Notes: a model not told the origin generated them from the letters alone. 64,000 nt of DNA from Eubacteriaceae bacterium (GCA_910574895.1 CAJTDQ010000002.1:186001-250000), one strand, 5' to 3'; positions 1 to 9,854 are shown, counted from the first letter of the stretch. Numbers and translations: made by a program.

Positions 1-6
1 GTTTAT

Positions 7-1095
7 TTATCTTCCATTACTATTCACTGTACCTGCATAAGAACATACTCTGGAAGAAGATGAGATGTCAAGGCGTAAAACTGGACGAACGGTACTACAT
101 CCAATCGTTAGATTTGTATAATCAGCCAATGTATATACAACATTTCCCATTGAACCGACACATCGCTGCTGATAATTCGCCGGACCACTCCTGCTAGGAG
201 GGTTATACTTAGCTGACCGCAGCATCCATGGACTACATCCATAATATGGAATAGATATAAATTCTTTATTTATGTGCGTTCCCATTGCTTTAGAAAAAGT
301 GCTGCTTCTGCTCCATCTAGCTCTGTCCAGACTGGTTTCATCATTACTAAAACCATATGACTCTTTAAGAACATCAGACTCTGATAATAAAAATATTTTA
401 TCTGATACGATTGTCTGATTTTCTGTTATTTGAGAAGTTTTAATGGCAGCTCTTTCTGCTGCACTAAATGCTGTTTTTATAAAAGTATCACTACTATCAC
501 CATTCAACCATGTTCTAACTTCTGATCGGTTCCAGTAACTTATCTTTTTACTCTCTGCCGGATTATCTAACCCTTGATCCGCCAGCAATAATGCATCATC
601 TCCTGTGATATTCAATACTCTCCACTTAATTGGTTCATATTTAAAATAATGATATTCTGAATCACTGTCCCACTGATATGCTGTCAGTACTTTACCCAAT
701 GGTCCTGAACTAATTACTGTGGAAGATGTGGCATCAGACTTTTTTATTCGTCTATAATATGTACCGTCTAGATTGATATCTCCATTTTCATTCCAATCCA
801 TATCTTTTGCTTTATTTAATTTATCATATAATTCTTCTGATACAATAACATCCCCATCCTGAAGCAAATCATTGTCTATTGCAGTGTACATACCCGATGG
901 TACAACTTCTGCCTGTGGATAACTTCCAAACCAGACACAGTCCCATTCTGTATTAGAATCCTCTTTCACAGGATTCTTCAATTCATGTCCGGATACTGCA
1001 GCTGCTTTCACATCTGTGCAATATGTAGTTAGCATTGATACCGCCAATGCCGACACACATACTAATGATACTAATTTTCTAAAACTTTTTTTCAT
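7..1095 (-). CDS. Secreted DUF6273-like protein
   Basis: A 362-aa exported protein. The N-terminus has lysines, a hydrophobic stretch and an AxA-like end (residues ~5-32), so it is probably cleaved by signal peptidase I. The mature part carries WFGSYPQ near residue 55, then a KWRVLNI segment near 158, YWNRSEVRTWLN near 188 and a C-terminal RPVLRLDI. This is the pattern of the DUF6273 family found on Firmicute surface proteins, whose molecular role is unknown. Start supported by a G-rich ribosome site 7-9 nt upstream. It is monocistronic by spacing. Family call is from remembered motifs; no catalytic residues can be named. Confidence 0.7.
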   Translation of the reverse strand: MKKSFRKLVSLVCVSALAVSMLTTYCTDVKAAAVSGHELKNPVKEDSNTEWDCVWFGSYPQAEVVPSGMYTAIDNDLLQDGDVIVSEELYDKLNKAKDMDWNENGDINLDGTYYRRIKKSDATSSTVISSGPLGKVLTAYQWDSDSEYHYFKYEPIKWRVLNITGDDALLLADQGLDNPAESKKISYWNRSEVRTWLNGDSSDTFIKTAFSAAERAAIKTSQITENQTIVSDKIFLLSESDVLKESYGFSNDETSLDRARWSRSSTFSKAMGTHINKEFISIPYYGCSPWMLRSAKYNPPSRSGPANYQQRCVGSMGNVVYTLADYTNLTIGCSTVRPVLRLDISSSSRVCSYAGTVNSNGR

Positions 1096-1218
1096 ATTGT
1101 GTTCCCCCTATTTTTTTAAGACTATAAAACTTATTGTGATCACTTATAAATCTTATAATCAAATGATACTATCTATTGATTATGAAGTCAATCACATTTG
1201 TACTCAAATTCATTTCAT

Positions 1219-2862
1219 CTATCTTTTCACAAAATACTCTTCATACCACACCAAGAAGGTATAAATCGTCCACACTTTTCTCCAGTTATCCGAATTTCCT
1301 CCGATATACTCATCGAAAATCGCCTTGATTTCATCCACATGGAAGAACTTCTCTGCAATATCACTGCTAAACAATCTCTGTACATCCTGATTATATCTCT
1401 CATCTGCCATCCAGATACGAATCGGCACAATAAATCCAAGTTTCTTTCTAAAAGCAATTTCCTCCGGCAACACATTAGCTGCTGCTGTTCGGAATGCCAC
1501 CTTGTTCTGTTCTTCGTTTACTTTATATTTTGATGGCATACGTGAAGCAATATCAAAGATTCTTCGGTCTGTAAGAGGCATTCTGATTTCTAAACCTGCC
1601 GCCTCACTCATCTTGTCCACATTTAAATAAATGTCACCTTCCAGCCAGATTTGAATATCTACATTCGACATCTTTGACAATGGGTCTAATTCTTCTGTCT
1701 CTTCATATATGTCTTTCACTAAGTCTATTGGTAACACATTTTCATTGTAGTGTTTGAGAATTTTCTTTTTCTCATCCTCTTTCATAATGTTAGTGTTTCC
1801 TACATAAAAGGTCTTTAAGTTTTCCCCATAACGCTCTGCATTGCGGTACATATTATAGCCACCGAAAAATTCATCTGCTCCCTCTCCTGAATAACAGATA
1901 TCTGCCTTCTTTGCTGCCGCCCTGCATCCCAATGCAAAAACAATCGCGGAAGCATCGCCCAAAGGCTGTTCCATATTGTACATTACATAAGGTACAATCT
2001 CAAAATACTCTTCAGGACTTATGACTCTTCTGTTAAAATCACGTTCCAAAAGTTCTGCAGTCTTTGCTGCCAGCACAGACTCATCAAAACGTTCCTCTTC
2101 ATAACCACAGGCTGCTGCTGTCTGAATATCAGACATTGCCAGTACATAAGAAGAATCCACACCACCTGATAAAAAGGAAGCTGCCACTTCATTCTCGTCT
2201 TTCACCTCCGGCATTATCTCTCGTATTGTCGTATGTATCTCGTCTGCCCAGTCTTCGAGTGACTTGCTTTCATCCGGATGAAACTCCGGTTTCCAGTAAC
2301 GGACAATTTCTATCTTTCCATCCTGCCAAATCATGTAGCGTCCCGGCAGTAGTTTCTTTACACCTTTAAAGAATGTATCTTCTCCTGCTCCATAAGTCAG
2401 ACTCAGATACAACTGAAGCATCTCCTCATTCAATTCTTTCACAAACCCCGGCTGCTCCATAATCTGTCTTATGGTTGTACCATATAATAGTTTCCCTTCT
2501 TCTGTTACATAGTAGTAGAAAGGTTTTGTACCAAACTGGTCTCTCAGACAAAATAGTTTCTGCTCCTCATCATCCCATAATGCAACGGCAAACATACCAT
2601 AAATATGGTCTGCCATATCACATCCCCATTTTTCGTATGCTTTAATAAGAATTGCTTCCTCACGCTCTTTACGGGTCATAGCCTTGTCCGTAACAGGTAC
2701 TTCAGTGACAGATGCAGCCATAATTCCCTGCTCCGAGACATCCTGTGTATTCTCATTTTCTAATAATTCAGTGGAATAGCCCAATGCCTCATATATTTCT
2801 AATTCATGGCAGAGCATTTCCCAGTTTCTAATATGCCCTCTGTATTCTTTTACCTCTATCAT
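1219..2862 (-). CDS. Asparagine synthetase (AsnB-like) lacking the N-terminal nucleophile
   Basis: The synthetase half is intact: the PP-loop SGGVDSS for ATP pyrophosphatase chemistry lies near residue 239 counting from an upstream TTG at 2883, and a C-terminal Asn_synthase domain follows. The N-terminal glutaminase half is cut. AsnB normally begins Met-Cys, with Cys as nucleophile, followed by an RGPD motif about 30 residues on. Here the protein begins inside that domain: YRGHIRN aligns with the usual NGEIYN, and RDQFGTKPFYYY follows. It may use free ammonia, or be a decaying gene. The start is unclear: neither the ATG used here nor the TTG 7 codons upstream has a good ribosome site. The role in Asn synthesis is inferred. 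Confidence 0.75.
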   Translation of the reverse strand: MIEVKEYRGHIRNWEMLCHELEIYEALGYSTELLENENTQDVSEQGIMAASVTEVPVTDKAMTRKEREEAILIKAYEKWGCDMADHIYGMFAVALWDDEEQKLFCLRDQFGTKPFYYYVTEEGKLLYGTTIRQIMEQPGFVKELNEEMLQLYLSLTYGAGEDTFFKGVKKLLPGRYMIWQDGKIEIVRYWKPEFHPDESKSLEDWADEIHTTIREIMPEVKDENEVAASFLSGGVDSSYVLAMSDIQTAAACGYEEERFDESVLAAKTAELLERDFNRRVISPEEYFEIVPYVMYNMEQPLGDASAIVFALGCRAAAKKADICYSGEGADEFFGGYNMYRNAERYGENLKTFYVGNTNIMKEDEKKKILKHYNENVLPIDLVKDIYEETEELDPLSKMSNVDIQIWLEGDIYLNVDKMSEAAGLEIRMPLTDRRIFDIASRMPSKYKVNEEQNKVAFRTAAANVLPEEIAFRKKLGFIVPIRIWMADERYNQDVQRLFSSDIAEKFFHVDEIKAIFDEYIGGNSDNWRKVWTIYTFLVWYEEYFVKR

Positions 2863-3000
2863 GTGTGTTCTCGTATAATACAACTATCCACTTTATGGTA
2901 ATTGGGTTATACTTTTCCTTTCTGAAAATTTTATAGTCCCATTGTATCACGTTCAGGGAGATTGGACTAGAATAAATGAACAAGAATAAGTTTTTCATTT

Positions 3001-4716
3001 TTAATATCTCCACCGATTCATACATGCAAATATTTCTTGTCTTCTTGGAACTGTTAAATTCCCCGAAACTCTTCCTGCACAGATTTTTTCAAATCCAGAA
3101 GTTTTCAAAAGTTCTTCAATTTGATTTACCATTTCCGTCATAGACATATCCTCTGAAAGTAAGTGTGTGCGTATATACCAGACAATATTTGCTATTCCTG
3201 CCAACTGTCCTGTGTCAACCAACTGTTCTACATAACGCAAATCTATTGTTTCTTTATTAATAGAGATGCTGTCTCTGCCCATAACTTTCATTTTTACACG
3301 GTCTCTCATATCTGCTTTCTTCAACCATATACGTGTTTTTGAAAAATTCGGAATCAAAAGTTCAGAAACTTTTTCATTCTCCAATGACTTATTATCATTT
3401 TCTAATATGGCAAATTCCTGTGCTGCAGCTTTCGCCATCTCTGTTATGTCTTCCGGCTGATATTCCTTCATCTGAATTATGTGGTCTGCCTCATAAAAAT
3501 AACTTCCAGAACTCCCTGCCACAAGCATTGTTGAAATATGTGCTTTTTCGTAGAGCTGTCTTACACGAAGTGAAAACGGTGTAATTGGCTCCATATTGCT
3601 ATGAACCACTTTCTGCATCAGCTCATCACGAATCATAAAATTCGTCGCACTAGTATCCTCATCTACTAAAAATAATTTGCTGCCTGCCTCCATAGCCTCC
3701 ACAACATTTGCTGCCTGGGAAGTACTTCCACTAGCATCTTCTGTAGAAAAACAAGAAGTATCTTTTCCATTAGGCAAATTGTTAATAAACATAGAAATAT
3801 CCACCTGCTGAATACTCCGTCCATCCTCTGCACGAAGTTTTACTGCCGATTCATCTGTGATTACATACTCTCGTCCATCTCCAAAAACATGGTTATATAC
3901 TCCAACTTCCAACGCCTTAAGCAACGTGGATTTTCCATGAAATCCACCTCCAACAATCATGGTAATTCCCTGTGGGATTCCCATTCCTTTTATTTCTCCC
4001 TTGTTGGGAAGCTGTAATGTTATCTCTAAAGATTTTGGAGATTCAAACGCTACTGCCTGCTTCATGGGTCTACTGCTCACTCCGGATTCTCTTGGAAGTA
4101 TCGCTCCATTTGCCACAAATGCGACAAGATTTCTCTTCTTTAATTCTCCACGAATAAACCTCTGATCCTCTGCCAGTTCAGCGACCTGCCTATATTGCCT
4201 CTCTTTCGTCTTGTCATAATACAACGTATTAGAGACAACCCTTGGCAAAAACTCTACAAGCATTTTCTCCAGCTGTCTACTCTGAATTCTCCTTCCATTC
4301 GCAGGAAATCCGGCTTCTAAACGTAAACGCACTGCTCCAACATTACTAATTTCACAACCAGTACGTTTTAAGATCTCAGGCCCGGGAACCACTGCTCCCA
4401 TAAATCCTGACTTTCCGGATCCTTTAGCCTGAAAAGAATATTTTCGAAGTTCCCCTGCAAACTGCCTGAGTAATTGGTCTTCCAACGCCACTTTCTTTTC
4501 CATGGTATCATACAAGTCTTTTGGAAAATCTGCTTTTGCTGGTGTAACTTCCACACTTATCATAGAAGGAGATGCAAAGGGATCTCCCTGCACCCTTTCA
4601 ATGAAAAGAATAAAATCCGTCATGTCGTAACTTCCCTTTAGCTGCTTGTATAATGGATAACTTTTATTATCAATTTCTCTTAAAATTTTTACTAACTGCT
4701 GTTTTGATTGCTTCAT
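3001..4716 (-). CDS. Predicted ATPase of the ABC class (COG3044, PF09818)
   Basis: A 571-aa soluble ATPase. It shows a glycine-rich P-loop (VGGGFHGKSTLLKAL, near residue 265), an ABC-like segment with SGSTSQAAN, and a Walker B region LFLVDEDTSATNFM. FRERV-type ABC signatures are absent, as expected for this family, whose cellular role is not established. The start was moved to an internal ATG because AAAGGAG lies 7-8 nt upstream; the 10 extra upstream codons have no ribosome site. It follows the helicase gene with 13 nt between stop and start, so the two are probably co-transcribed. A nucleic-acid-related role is only suggested by that neighbour. Confidence 0.82.
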   Translation of the reverse strand: MKQSKQQLVKILREIDNKSYPLYKQLKGSYDMTDFILFIERVQGDPFASPSMISVEVTPAKADFPKDLYDTMEKKVALEDQLLRQFAGELRKYSFQAKGSGKSGFMGAVVPGPEILKRTGCEISNVGAVRLRLEAGFPANGRRIQSRQLEKMLVEFLPRVVSNTLYYDKTKERQYRQVAELAEDQRFIRGELKKRNLVAFVANGAILPRESGVSSRPMKQAVAFESPKSLEITLQLPNKGEIKGMGIPQGITMIVGGGFHGKSTLLKALEVGVYNHVFGDGREYVITDESAVKLRAEDGRSIQQVDISMFINNLPNGKDTSCFSTEDASGSTSQAANVVEAMEAGSKLFLVDEDTSATNFMIRDELMQKVVHSNMEPITPFSLRVRQLYEKAHISTMLVAGSSGSYFYEADHIIQMKEYQPEDITEMAKAAAQEFAILENDNKSLENEKVSELLIPNFSKTRIWLKKADMRDRVKMKVMGRDSISINKETIDLRYVEQLVDTGQLAGIANIVWYIRTHLLSEDMSMTEMVNQIEELLKTSGFEKICAGRVSGNLTVPRRQEIFACMNRWRY

Positions 4717-4729
4717 ACATATACTCCTT

Positions 4730-6895
4730 TTATAATAACAATTCATGCTCCATCATAAACCGAAGCATACATTTTGTCGTTTTGTCTTCAAAGGCAATTT
4801 CAAGAACATCTCCATTTACAGAAAGAACTTTTCCCTGCCCATATTTTTTATGTCTTACAAATCCTGTTTCTTGTATTTCCCGAAGTTTTTCAAGATATTC
4901 TGTCTGCGTTACCTTATTCTGTCCTTGTTTCTTTTGTAATGCATTTGCCTGCGATAAGGAACATTTTCTTTGTACTTTTACATTACCGGTTCTGATATCT
5001 AACCCCAAAAGTTCATCGGTAAAGGTTGCCCCTTCTATGAATCTAAAAATACATAAAACCTCTTTTGCCCTCGTAACTCCAACATAATATAATCTTCGCT
5101 CCTCTTCATATATTTTCAATTCATCTTTTGAGGCTTTTCTAGGGTTTGTTATCACTTTTTCAGGAAAAATTCCGTCTTTGGCATCCATCAAATAAACTCT
5201 ATCATACTCTAATCCTTTACTGGAGTGTATCGTTGACAATATAAAGTTACAATCTGGATCAAATGTTTTTTCTTTTATTAACTGTGAAAGTTCCTTTAAC
5301 CGCTCAACAAATCTAAGTGCTGATGTTTCATTCGCTGCAATTGCCTCTAATATTTGAACCTTGTCTGATTTAATATGAACTCTCTCCAAATATTCATTAT
5401 ACCCCATAAAGTGTGCAATTCTATAAACTGCTTTATCTGCTCTCTCCTCTAACAGACCTTTCATATGGGTTTGCACAGACCTTATTCCTTTCTGTGTTCC
5501 TGCCGGTATTTTTCCAAAATTCAATGCAGCATCTAACACAGATATATTTTTTTCTTCACTGATTCTACATGCCTCTATTGCAGCCAATTTACTCATATAG
5601 GTACCTATTTTATAATAAATCTGCATAAACAATTCTGTGTTTGTCTGGTCTGCTGCAAATTTAATAATATTTTCTATATCAAGAACTACCCTGTGAGAGA
5701 AAAATGTCAGATCTGCATTTTTAATTCTATACGGAATTCCTTTCCGTTCCAATAAATCTACTACCGGGAGAATACTCTCGTTGTCACGATATAATACTGC
5801 GGTTTCCATTAAGCAGTTCCCTGCAACTTTGACTAAATATGTATACTGAGCCCTACGGCTTTTTATCGGAATATTCTGAATGTCTCTTCCTTCACTTTTA
5901 AATGCTGTCATATGTTTTTCATGACGTAATTCATTTTTCTGAATAAACTGATCTGCTGCTTCTACAATTTTTGCGTTTGACCGAAAATTCTCTTCCATTA
6001 AAAGAACTTTTGCTTTTTCATAATTCTTCTCAAACGATAATAATGCTTCCGGATATGCTGCCCGGAATCCATAAATACTTTGGTCTTCATCTCCAACCAT
6101 AAACAAATTTTCATATTTCTTTGCAAGCAATACAATAATCTCGTGCTGAATTTTAGATGTATCCTGTGCCTCATCTACACAAATGTATTGATATACTTCC
6201 TGAAAATGTTCTAAAACTTCCGATGCATTCTTAAGCATTGTCAATGCATATACCATCTGATCATCATAATCCATCAAAGACTGGCGACGCATTTCATTAC
6301 AATATTCTTTATATATTTTTAGCAACGGAATGTCTTCCTGCTCCCCTAACTCTTCTATCTGCCTCTCAGAAAGCATCATATTTTTTATATATGTAATCTG
6401 TGTGCTGATATTTTTCAAATCATTCTCTGTAGGATATTTCTCTAACATGTTTACATAAATTGATGATAATAATTTTGTCTTATACCCTTCTTCTGTTGTT
6501 AAGTCAAATGCTTTCCTGCCTACGCATTTTCCATAATAACTAATTATTTTTGCACAGATTCCATTAATAGTTCGAAACTCCAGTCTGTCTGCCAGTTCGC
6601 TTCCAAATATATCTGCAAACCTTTTTCGCATATCTTTTGTAGCTGAGACTGTATATGTTACGGTAAGAATCTGCTCCGGATGAATTCCGCAGCAATAAAT
6701 CATATAGCCAAGTCTGGTAACCAGCACGGTGGTCTTTCCGCTGCCCGGAACTGCCAGAAGAAGGGTTGGGCAATCAACAGACTGTACCGCTTCAAGTTGT
6801 TGTTGATTTAGTTCTATGTTAAATTTCTGTATAAATTGTTCAAATGTCATGGTTATGTCTTGTTCGTCAAGCTGGTTCTCCTTATAAAAGTCCAT
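4730..6895 (-). CDS. UvrD/Rep-family superfamily 1 DNA helicase
   Basis: 721 aa, the usual length for a UvrD/PcrA-type 3'-5' helicase. Motif I (AVPGSGKTT) is at residues 48-56, motif II (VDEAQDTS) near 245, motif III (GDEDQSIYGFRAA) near 275, motif V (STIHSSKGLEYDRV) near 565 and motif VI (YVGVTRAKEVL) near 620. The Ia segment reads TYTVSATKDM rather than the more common TFTNKAA, and the C-terminus is Tudor-like (KYGQGKVLSV), as in PcrA. It probably unwinds DNA during repair or replication restart. The gene forms a pair with the downstream COG3044 ATPase. No SOS box is visible upstream. It is shorter than canonical PcrA/UvrD, so it is not named as either. Confidence 0.88.
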   Translation of the reverse strand: MDFYKENQLDEQDITMTFEQFIQKFNIELNQQQLEAVQSVDCPTLLLAVPGSGKTTVLVTRLGYMIYCCGIHPEQILTVTYTVSATKDMRKRFADIFGSELADRLEFRTINGICAKIISYYGKCVGRKAFDLTTEEGYKTKLLSSIYVNMLEKYPTENDLKNISTQITYIKNMMLSERQIEELGEQEDIPLLKIYKEYCNEMRRQSLMDYDDQMVYALTMLKNASEVLEHFQEVYQYICVDEAQDTSKIQHEIIVLLAKKYENLFMVGDEDQSIYGFRAAYPEALLSFEKNYEKAKVLLMEENFRSNAKIVEAADQFIQKNELRHEKHMTAFKSEGRDIQNIPIKSRRAQYTYLVKVAGNCLMETAVLYRDNESILPVVDLLERKGIPYRIKNADLTFFSHRVVLDIENIIKFAADQTNTELFMQIYYKIGTYMSKLAAIEACRISEEKNISVLDAALNFGKIPAGTQKGIRSVQTHMKGLLEERADKAVYRIAHFMGYNEYLERVHIKSDKVQILEAIAANETSALRFVERLKELSQLIKEKTFDPDCNFILSTIHSSKGLEYDRVYLMDAKDGIFPEKVITNPRKASKDELKIYEEERRLYYVGVTRAKEVLCIFRFIEGATFTDELLGLDIRTGNVKVQRKCSLSQANALQKKQGQNKVTQTEYLEKLREIQETGFVRHKKYGQGKVLSVNGDVLEIAFEDKTTKCMLRFMMEHELLL

Positions 6896-7026
6896 TATCA
6901 GCTTTACAATACTCTCCTCTTTTTCTAATATTTTGATTTCTATTGTATCATATTCTTGCCTCCTGGTGTCAATCTGTATGAAATTTCAAATATTAGAACA
7001 AAATGCTCTCTTACAAACTTTCTCGC

Positions 7027-7066
7027 GAGGCACGGGTTCGAAAGAACAACTAGCATTGTGTGCCTC
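7027..7066. repeat. Inverted repeat downstream of the IS200-like element
   Basis: GAGGCAC at 7027-7033 pairs with GTGCCTC at 7060-7066. A second hairpin (ATAGAAAA...TTTTCTAT) follows at about 7094-7119. Neither is explained by a gene. They lie between the helicase start and the first IS hairpin, and may be part of the insertion element or an older intergenic repeat. No function can be assigned. Confidence 0.5.
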
Positions 7067-7119
7067 TGTGATTTTGCGGAATATTTTATTATATAGAAAA
7101 TCACTCTGAGTTTTCTATT

Positions 7120-7860
7120 ATAATCATGACCACCCGTCAAACGGGTGGTTTGCTCGCCCCTATAAGGGGCAGTTACCGGCCAGCGCCTAAAGACGCTGGC
7201 TTTCACTTTGTTCAAGCCTTAATGCCCTTGACTCGTTGCCGCCCTTAAAAGGGCGTTTGTATTACCTGCTACCCTTAAAAGGGTCCTCATATTCTTTTAC
7301 ACTCAATTTGTCCATTGCTATATCATGTTTTTCCTGTTCTTGTATATATTTTCTTATTGTTGCCTCATTTAATCCTACAGTGCTTACATAATATCCCTCT
7401 GCCCAAAAGTGTCTGTTTCCATACTTATACTTTAAGTTTGCATGCTTATCGAATATCATTAGTGCACTTTTTCCTTTGAGATATCCCATAAACTGTGATA
7501 CACTTATTTTCGGTGGAATGCTTACTAGCATATGGACATGGTCTGGCATTAGATGACCTTCTAGTATTTCCACTCCTTTGTACCTGCATAGTTGTATCAA
7601 TATTTCACGTATACTCTCTTTGTATACCCCATATATTGCCTTTCTCCTATACTTAGGAATAAATACTATGTGGTACTTACACATCCATTTGGTGTGTGAT
7701 AAACTATTTGACTTATTTGCCATTAAAATCACCTTTCCTTTCATTTATAATTTCGGCTTGAACAACCTCATTATAAATGGAAAGGTGATTTTTTTGTATA
7801 ACATACACCGCGCACCCGCATAGCGGGTGGTTGATATTTCGCTCGTTTCCGAGCTCAACA
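7120..7860 (-). mobile_element. IS200/IS605-family element, tnpA only
   Basis: The element consists of a Y1 transposase gene bracketed by subterminal hairpins rather than inverted terminal repeats, as in IS200-type elements that move as single strands. Hairpins on the right (downstream) side: ACCACCCGT/ACGGGTGGT at 7129-7149, CCCC/GGGG near 7156-7170, CAGCG/CGCTG near 7180-7199 and GCCC/GGGC near 7240-7254. On the left side, ACCCGC/GCGGGT lies near 7816-7830. No tnpB accessory gene is present. Exact ends cannot be fixed by eye because these elements lack target duplications. Confidence 0.72.
7262..7723 (-). CDS. tnpA: IS200/IS605 family transposase TnpA (Y1 HUH)
   Basis: A 153-aa REP-type/IS200 transposase. 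The HUH metal-binding motif reads PDHVHML near residue 63 of the predicted protein, the nucleophilic tyrosine is probably in the EGYYVSTVG segment near residue 118, and the N-terminus KYHIVFIPKYRR is typical. The start is the ATG preceded by AAAGGTGA; the frame runs open 7 codons further upstream without a ribosome site. The gene looks intact, so the element may still be mobile. It transposes by single-strand cut and paste directed by the flanking hairpins. Confidence 0.93.
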   Translation of the reverse strand: MANKSNSLSHTKWMCKYHIVFIPKYRRKAIYGVYKESIREILIQLCRYKGVEILEGHLMPDHVHMLVSIPPKISVSQFMGYLKGKSALMIFDKHANLKYKYGNRHFWAEGYYVSTVGLNEATIRKYIQEQEKHDIAMDKLSVKEYEDPFKGSR

Positions 7861-7881
7861 GGGTCACGACCCATAATAAAA

Positions 7882-7920
7882 AAGTACCGAATATGTGAAA
7901 TCCACACATATTCGGTACTT
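7882..7920 (-). terminator. Intrinsic terminator of the SGNH-like gene
   Basis: A perfect 16-bp stem (AAGTACCGAATATGTG with its complement) and 7-nt loop, followed on the minus strand by T6. It lies 60 bp downstream of the gene ending at 7982 and outside the IS hairpins. Confidence 0.9.
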
Positions 7921-7981
7921 AACTCATTCATTAATATATTCATATAATTATTGTATTAAATAACACCTCTAACGCAAGAAA

Positions 7982-9184
7982 CTATTTCCAAGCTGCTTTT
8001 GTGGTTGTACCATAATTCTGAACATATTGATATAATGTTGCATTGTTATTTTTCACAAATGTATAGTCAGCTGATGTCGGTAAATGATTCGTTCCATCTG
8101 CAGCAAGACAATCAGATAAATTAAATGCCGGTGTAACACTAGTCAGTGTCAAATAAGAAGGAAGTTTTCCAAAAATGACTCTGTAAATTGTTGCTGCCTG
8201 CATAATAGAAGCTGCATACTTTGGATGCTTATAATCGCTACGAATCATCGCTGAAATATTACTTGCTGTGCATGTAATACCATTACCTTTTGTATTATGT
8301 AAGTAACTAAATACAACATCACCTGTATATGCTGCTTTTACATCACCACTTCCCAAATTATATGTCTTACCTCCCGGGACATTGAAACTACTAGCCAAAT
8401 CATTCTTCATTTTTTCAGCCTGATTATCGATTTTCGTCTGCAATGTTTCTGCTGCTGAAAGTTTTTTATCTTTCACTGAAGTATATGTCGCATTTATTAT
8501 ATATTTTGTGGCACCATGAGTTGCTCCATTACTTCTTAACTCGTAAATATCTCTACATAAACCACCCTTCCAAGTATTTTTAAAATAATCTCTGGATAAT
8601 GCTGCGCTTGAATTATTAATATATGAATTAAAGTTTGCAGTATCTTTTACATTATCAGTTAAATCTTGCAGCACTACATAATCATATGAAATTGGAGTTA
8701 ACTGTTTTGTATTTGTTTCGTTTGTATAATCCTTAAACAGAGCACTGGCATACCAATTAAACCTCTTTTTTGCTCTTTCCTCATTAAAAGTGGAAGCCTT
8801 ACCATCTTTAACTAATGCTGCTTTATCCTGTGTTGTCAAACTGTTTTTAAAGTTGGTATAAATACCTCCCGATTTTAAAACTTTATTAATCCACTCACCG
8901 TGCTTATATAAAGACTGGCCACTCCAAGTTAGATAATTTACTACAACACCACTACCTGTCATTTTTCTTAGCAAAAATGGAGTATTGTTATAAAATGTCA
9001 TGCTATTACCAATACACAATATTTCTTTCTTGTTATTCACAGCACTTGATGCCGTAATGTTCGGCATCCAATTGTTAGCCGCTCTGGCTGTTTTGACTCC
9101 TACACAGGAAAAAATTAGTGCACAGGCTAAAAGACCCGCCATCATTTTCCTTCCGCAATTCTTTTTCATTATTTTTCTTATCAT
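7982..9184 (-). CDS. Secreted SGNH/GDSL-like hydrolase
   Basis: A 400-aa protein with an N-terminal signal peptide (basic start, hydrophobic core, ending TARA near residue 35). The SGNH blocks are recognisable: CIGNSMTFYNN near residue 57 carries the block-I serine, VVLQDLTDN near 170 fits block III, and DYKHPKY near 330 supplies the likely catalytic Asp-x-x-His of block V. The family includes esterases acting on acylated carbohydrates, often DUF4886-like. Substrate unknown. No strong ribosome site; a second ATG at codon 6 is possible. A strong terminator follows. Confidence 0.72.
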   Translation of the reverse strand: MIRKIMKKNCGRKMMAGLLACALIFSCVGVKTARAANNWMPNITASSAVNNKKEILCIGNSMTFYNNTPFLLRKMTGSGVVVNYLTWSGQSLYKHGEWINKVLKSGGIYTNFKNSLTTQDKAALVKDGKASTFNEERAKKRFNWYASALFKDYTNETNTKQLTPISYDYVVLQDLTDNVKDTANFNSYINNSSAALSRDYFKNTWKGGLCRDIYELRSNGATHGATKYIINATYTSVKDKKLSAAETLQTKIDNQAEKMKNDLASSFNVPGGKTYNLGSGDVKAAYTGDVVFSYLHNTKGNGITCTASNISAMIRSDYKHPKYAASIMQAATIYRVIFGKLPSYLTLTSVTPAFNLSDCLAADGTNHLPTSADYTFVKNNNATLYQYVQNYGTTTKAAWK

Positions 9185-9359
9185 ATTGTTTTTCGTTTAT
9201 CAAAATAATATTAGAAAGGGGTTTGATAAAACTCTCCTTTCTTCATATATAATTTTGTTGTATGTCATCTCTAATATCCCCCCACATACATAATAAAATA
9301 CACTTTTATTTTACATCTTTTCCCAAATATGTCAATTTGAGATTTTATTTTAATTACTC

Positions 9360-9854
9360 TCACGCTCTTCGAAACTTTTCCAACCTGTAATGTCCCTCAT
9401 CATCTAACTCCTTTACACCATTTTTGAAATCATATCCGAATTTTCTATAAAACTCCACCGCTGTAATAGATGCAGGAATTTCGATTCTATCGGCTCTGGT
9501 AAACAAGTCATCTGCTTCCAGCGTTTTAATAATCAACCTGCCTATACCTTTTCCATGAAGTTCCGGAAGAACAAAAACTGTCAGCAAAATGCTTTCTGTT
9601 TCACTTTCCCAAAAGCTGGAAATTGAACCGACACCTATGATTTGATTTCCCCTTTCAAATACATACATATGTGCATATCCTGCTACCTGTCTCACCCATG
9701 CGGCATCATGGCTCTGTGCCAATTCCTTCATCGCCTCAATTCCATAATCTTTGCTGTTTACCTCTAAAAAATTTCTAACTATAAGTCTGCTAATTGGTTC
9801 TGCATCTTTGTCTTTATATGTTCGAATGTTTACATCAAATATTTTTTCTCTCAT
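9360..9854 (-). CDS. GNAT family N-acetyltransferase
   Basis: 164 aa. The acetyl-CoA binding motif A is visible as VFVLPELHGKGIGRLII near residues 90-106 (Q/RxxGxG/A pattern HGKGIG), followed by an alpha/beta end with FYRKFGYDF near 140. A single GNAT domain fills the protein. The start is set by AGGAGG 6-7 nt upstream. Substrate cannot be read from the sequence. Two further GNAT genes lie downstream on the same strand but are separated by gaps, so this is a cluster and not clearly an operon. Confidence 0.9.
   Translation of the reverse strand: MREKIFDVNIRTYKDKDAEPISRLIVRNFLEVNSKDYGIEAMKELAQSHDAAWVRQVAGYAHMYVFERGNQIIGVGSISSFWESETESILLTVFVLPELHGKGIGRLIIKTLEADDLFTRADRIEIPASITAVEFYRKFGYDFKNGVKELDDEGHYRLEKFRRA

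Noticed and set aside
3001-4716. Standard ABC transporter ATPase
   Set aside because: No LSGGQ signature and no permease; the arrangement fits the COG3044 family instead.
7027-7066. tRNA-like GGTTCGAA in the IS flank
   Set aside because: A T-loop-like string is present, but there is no acceptor stem, anticodon stem or CCA context; it is part of an inverted repeat.
6940-7215. 91-aa minus-strand ORF across the IS right end
   Set aside because: It runs through hairpins of the element, has no ribosome site and no recognisable protein features.
7713-7943. 76-aa ORF upstream of tnpA
   Set aside because: It spans the left-end hairpin and a neighbouring terminator, so it is not a plausible gene.
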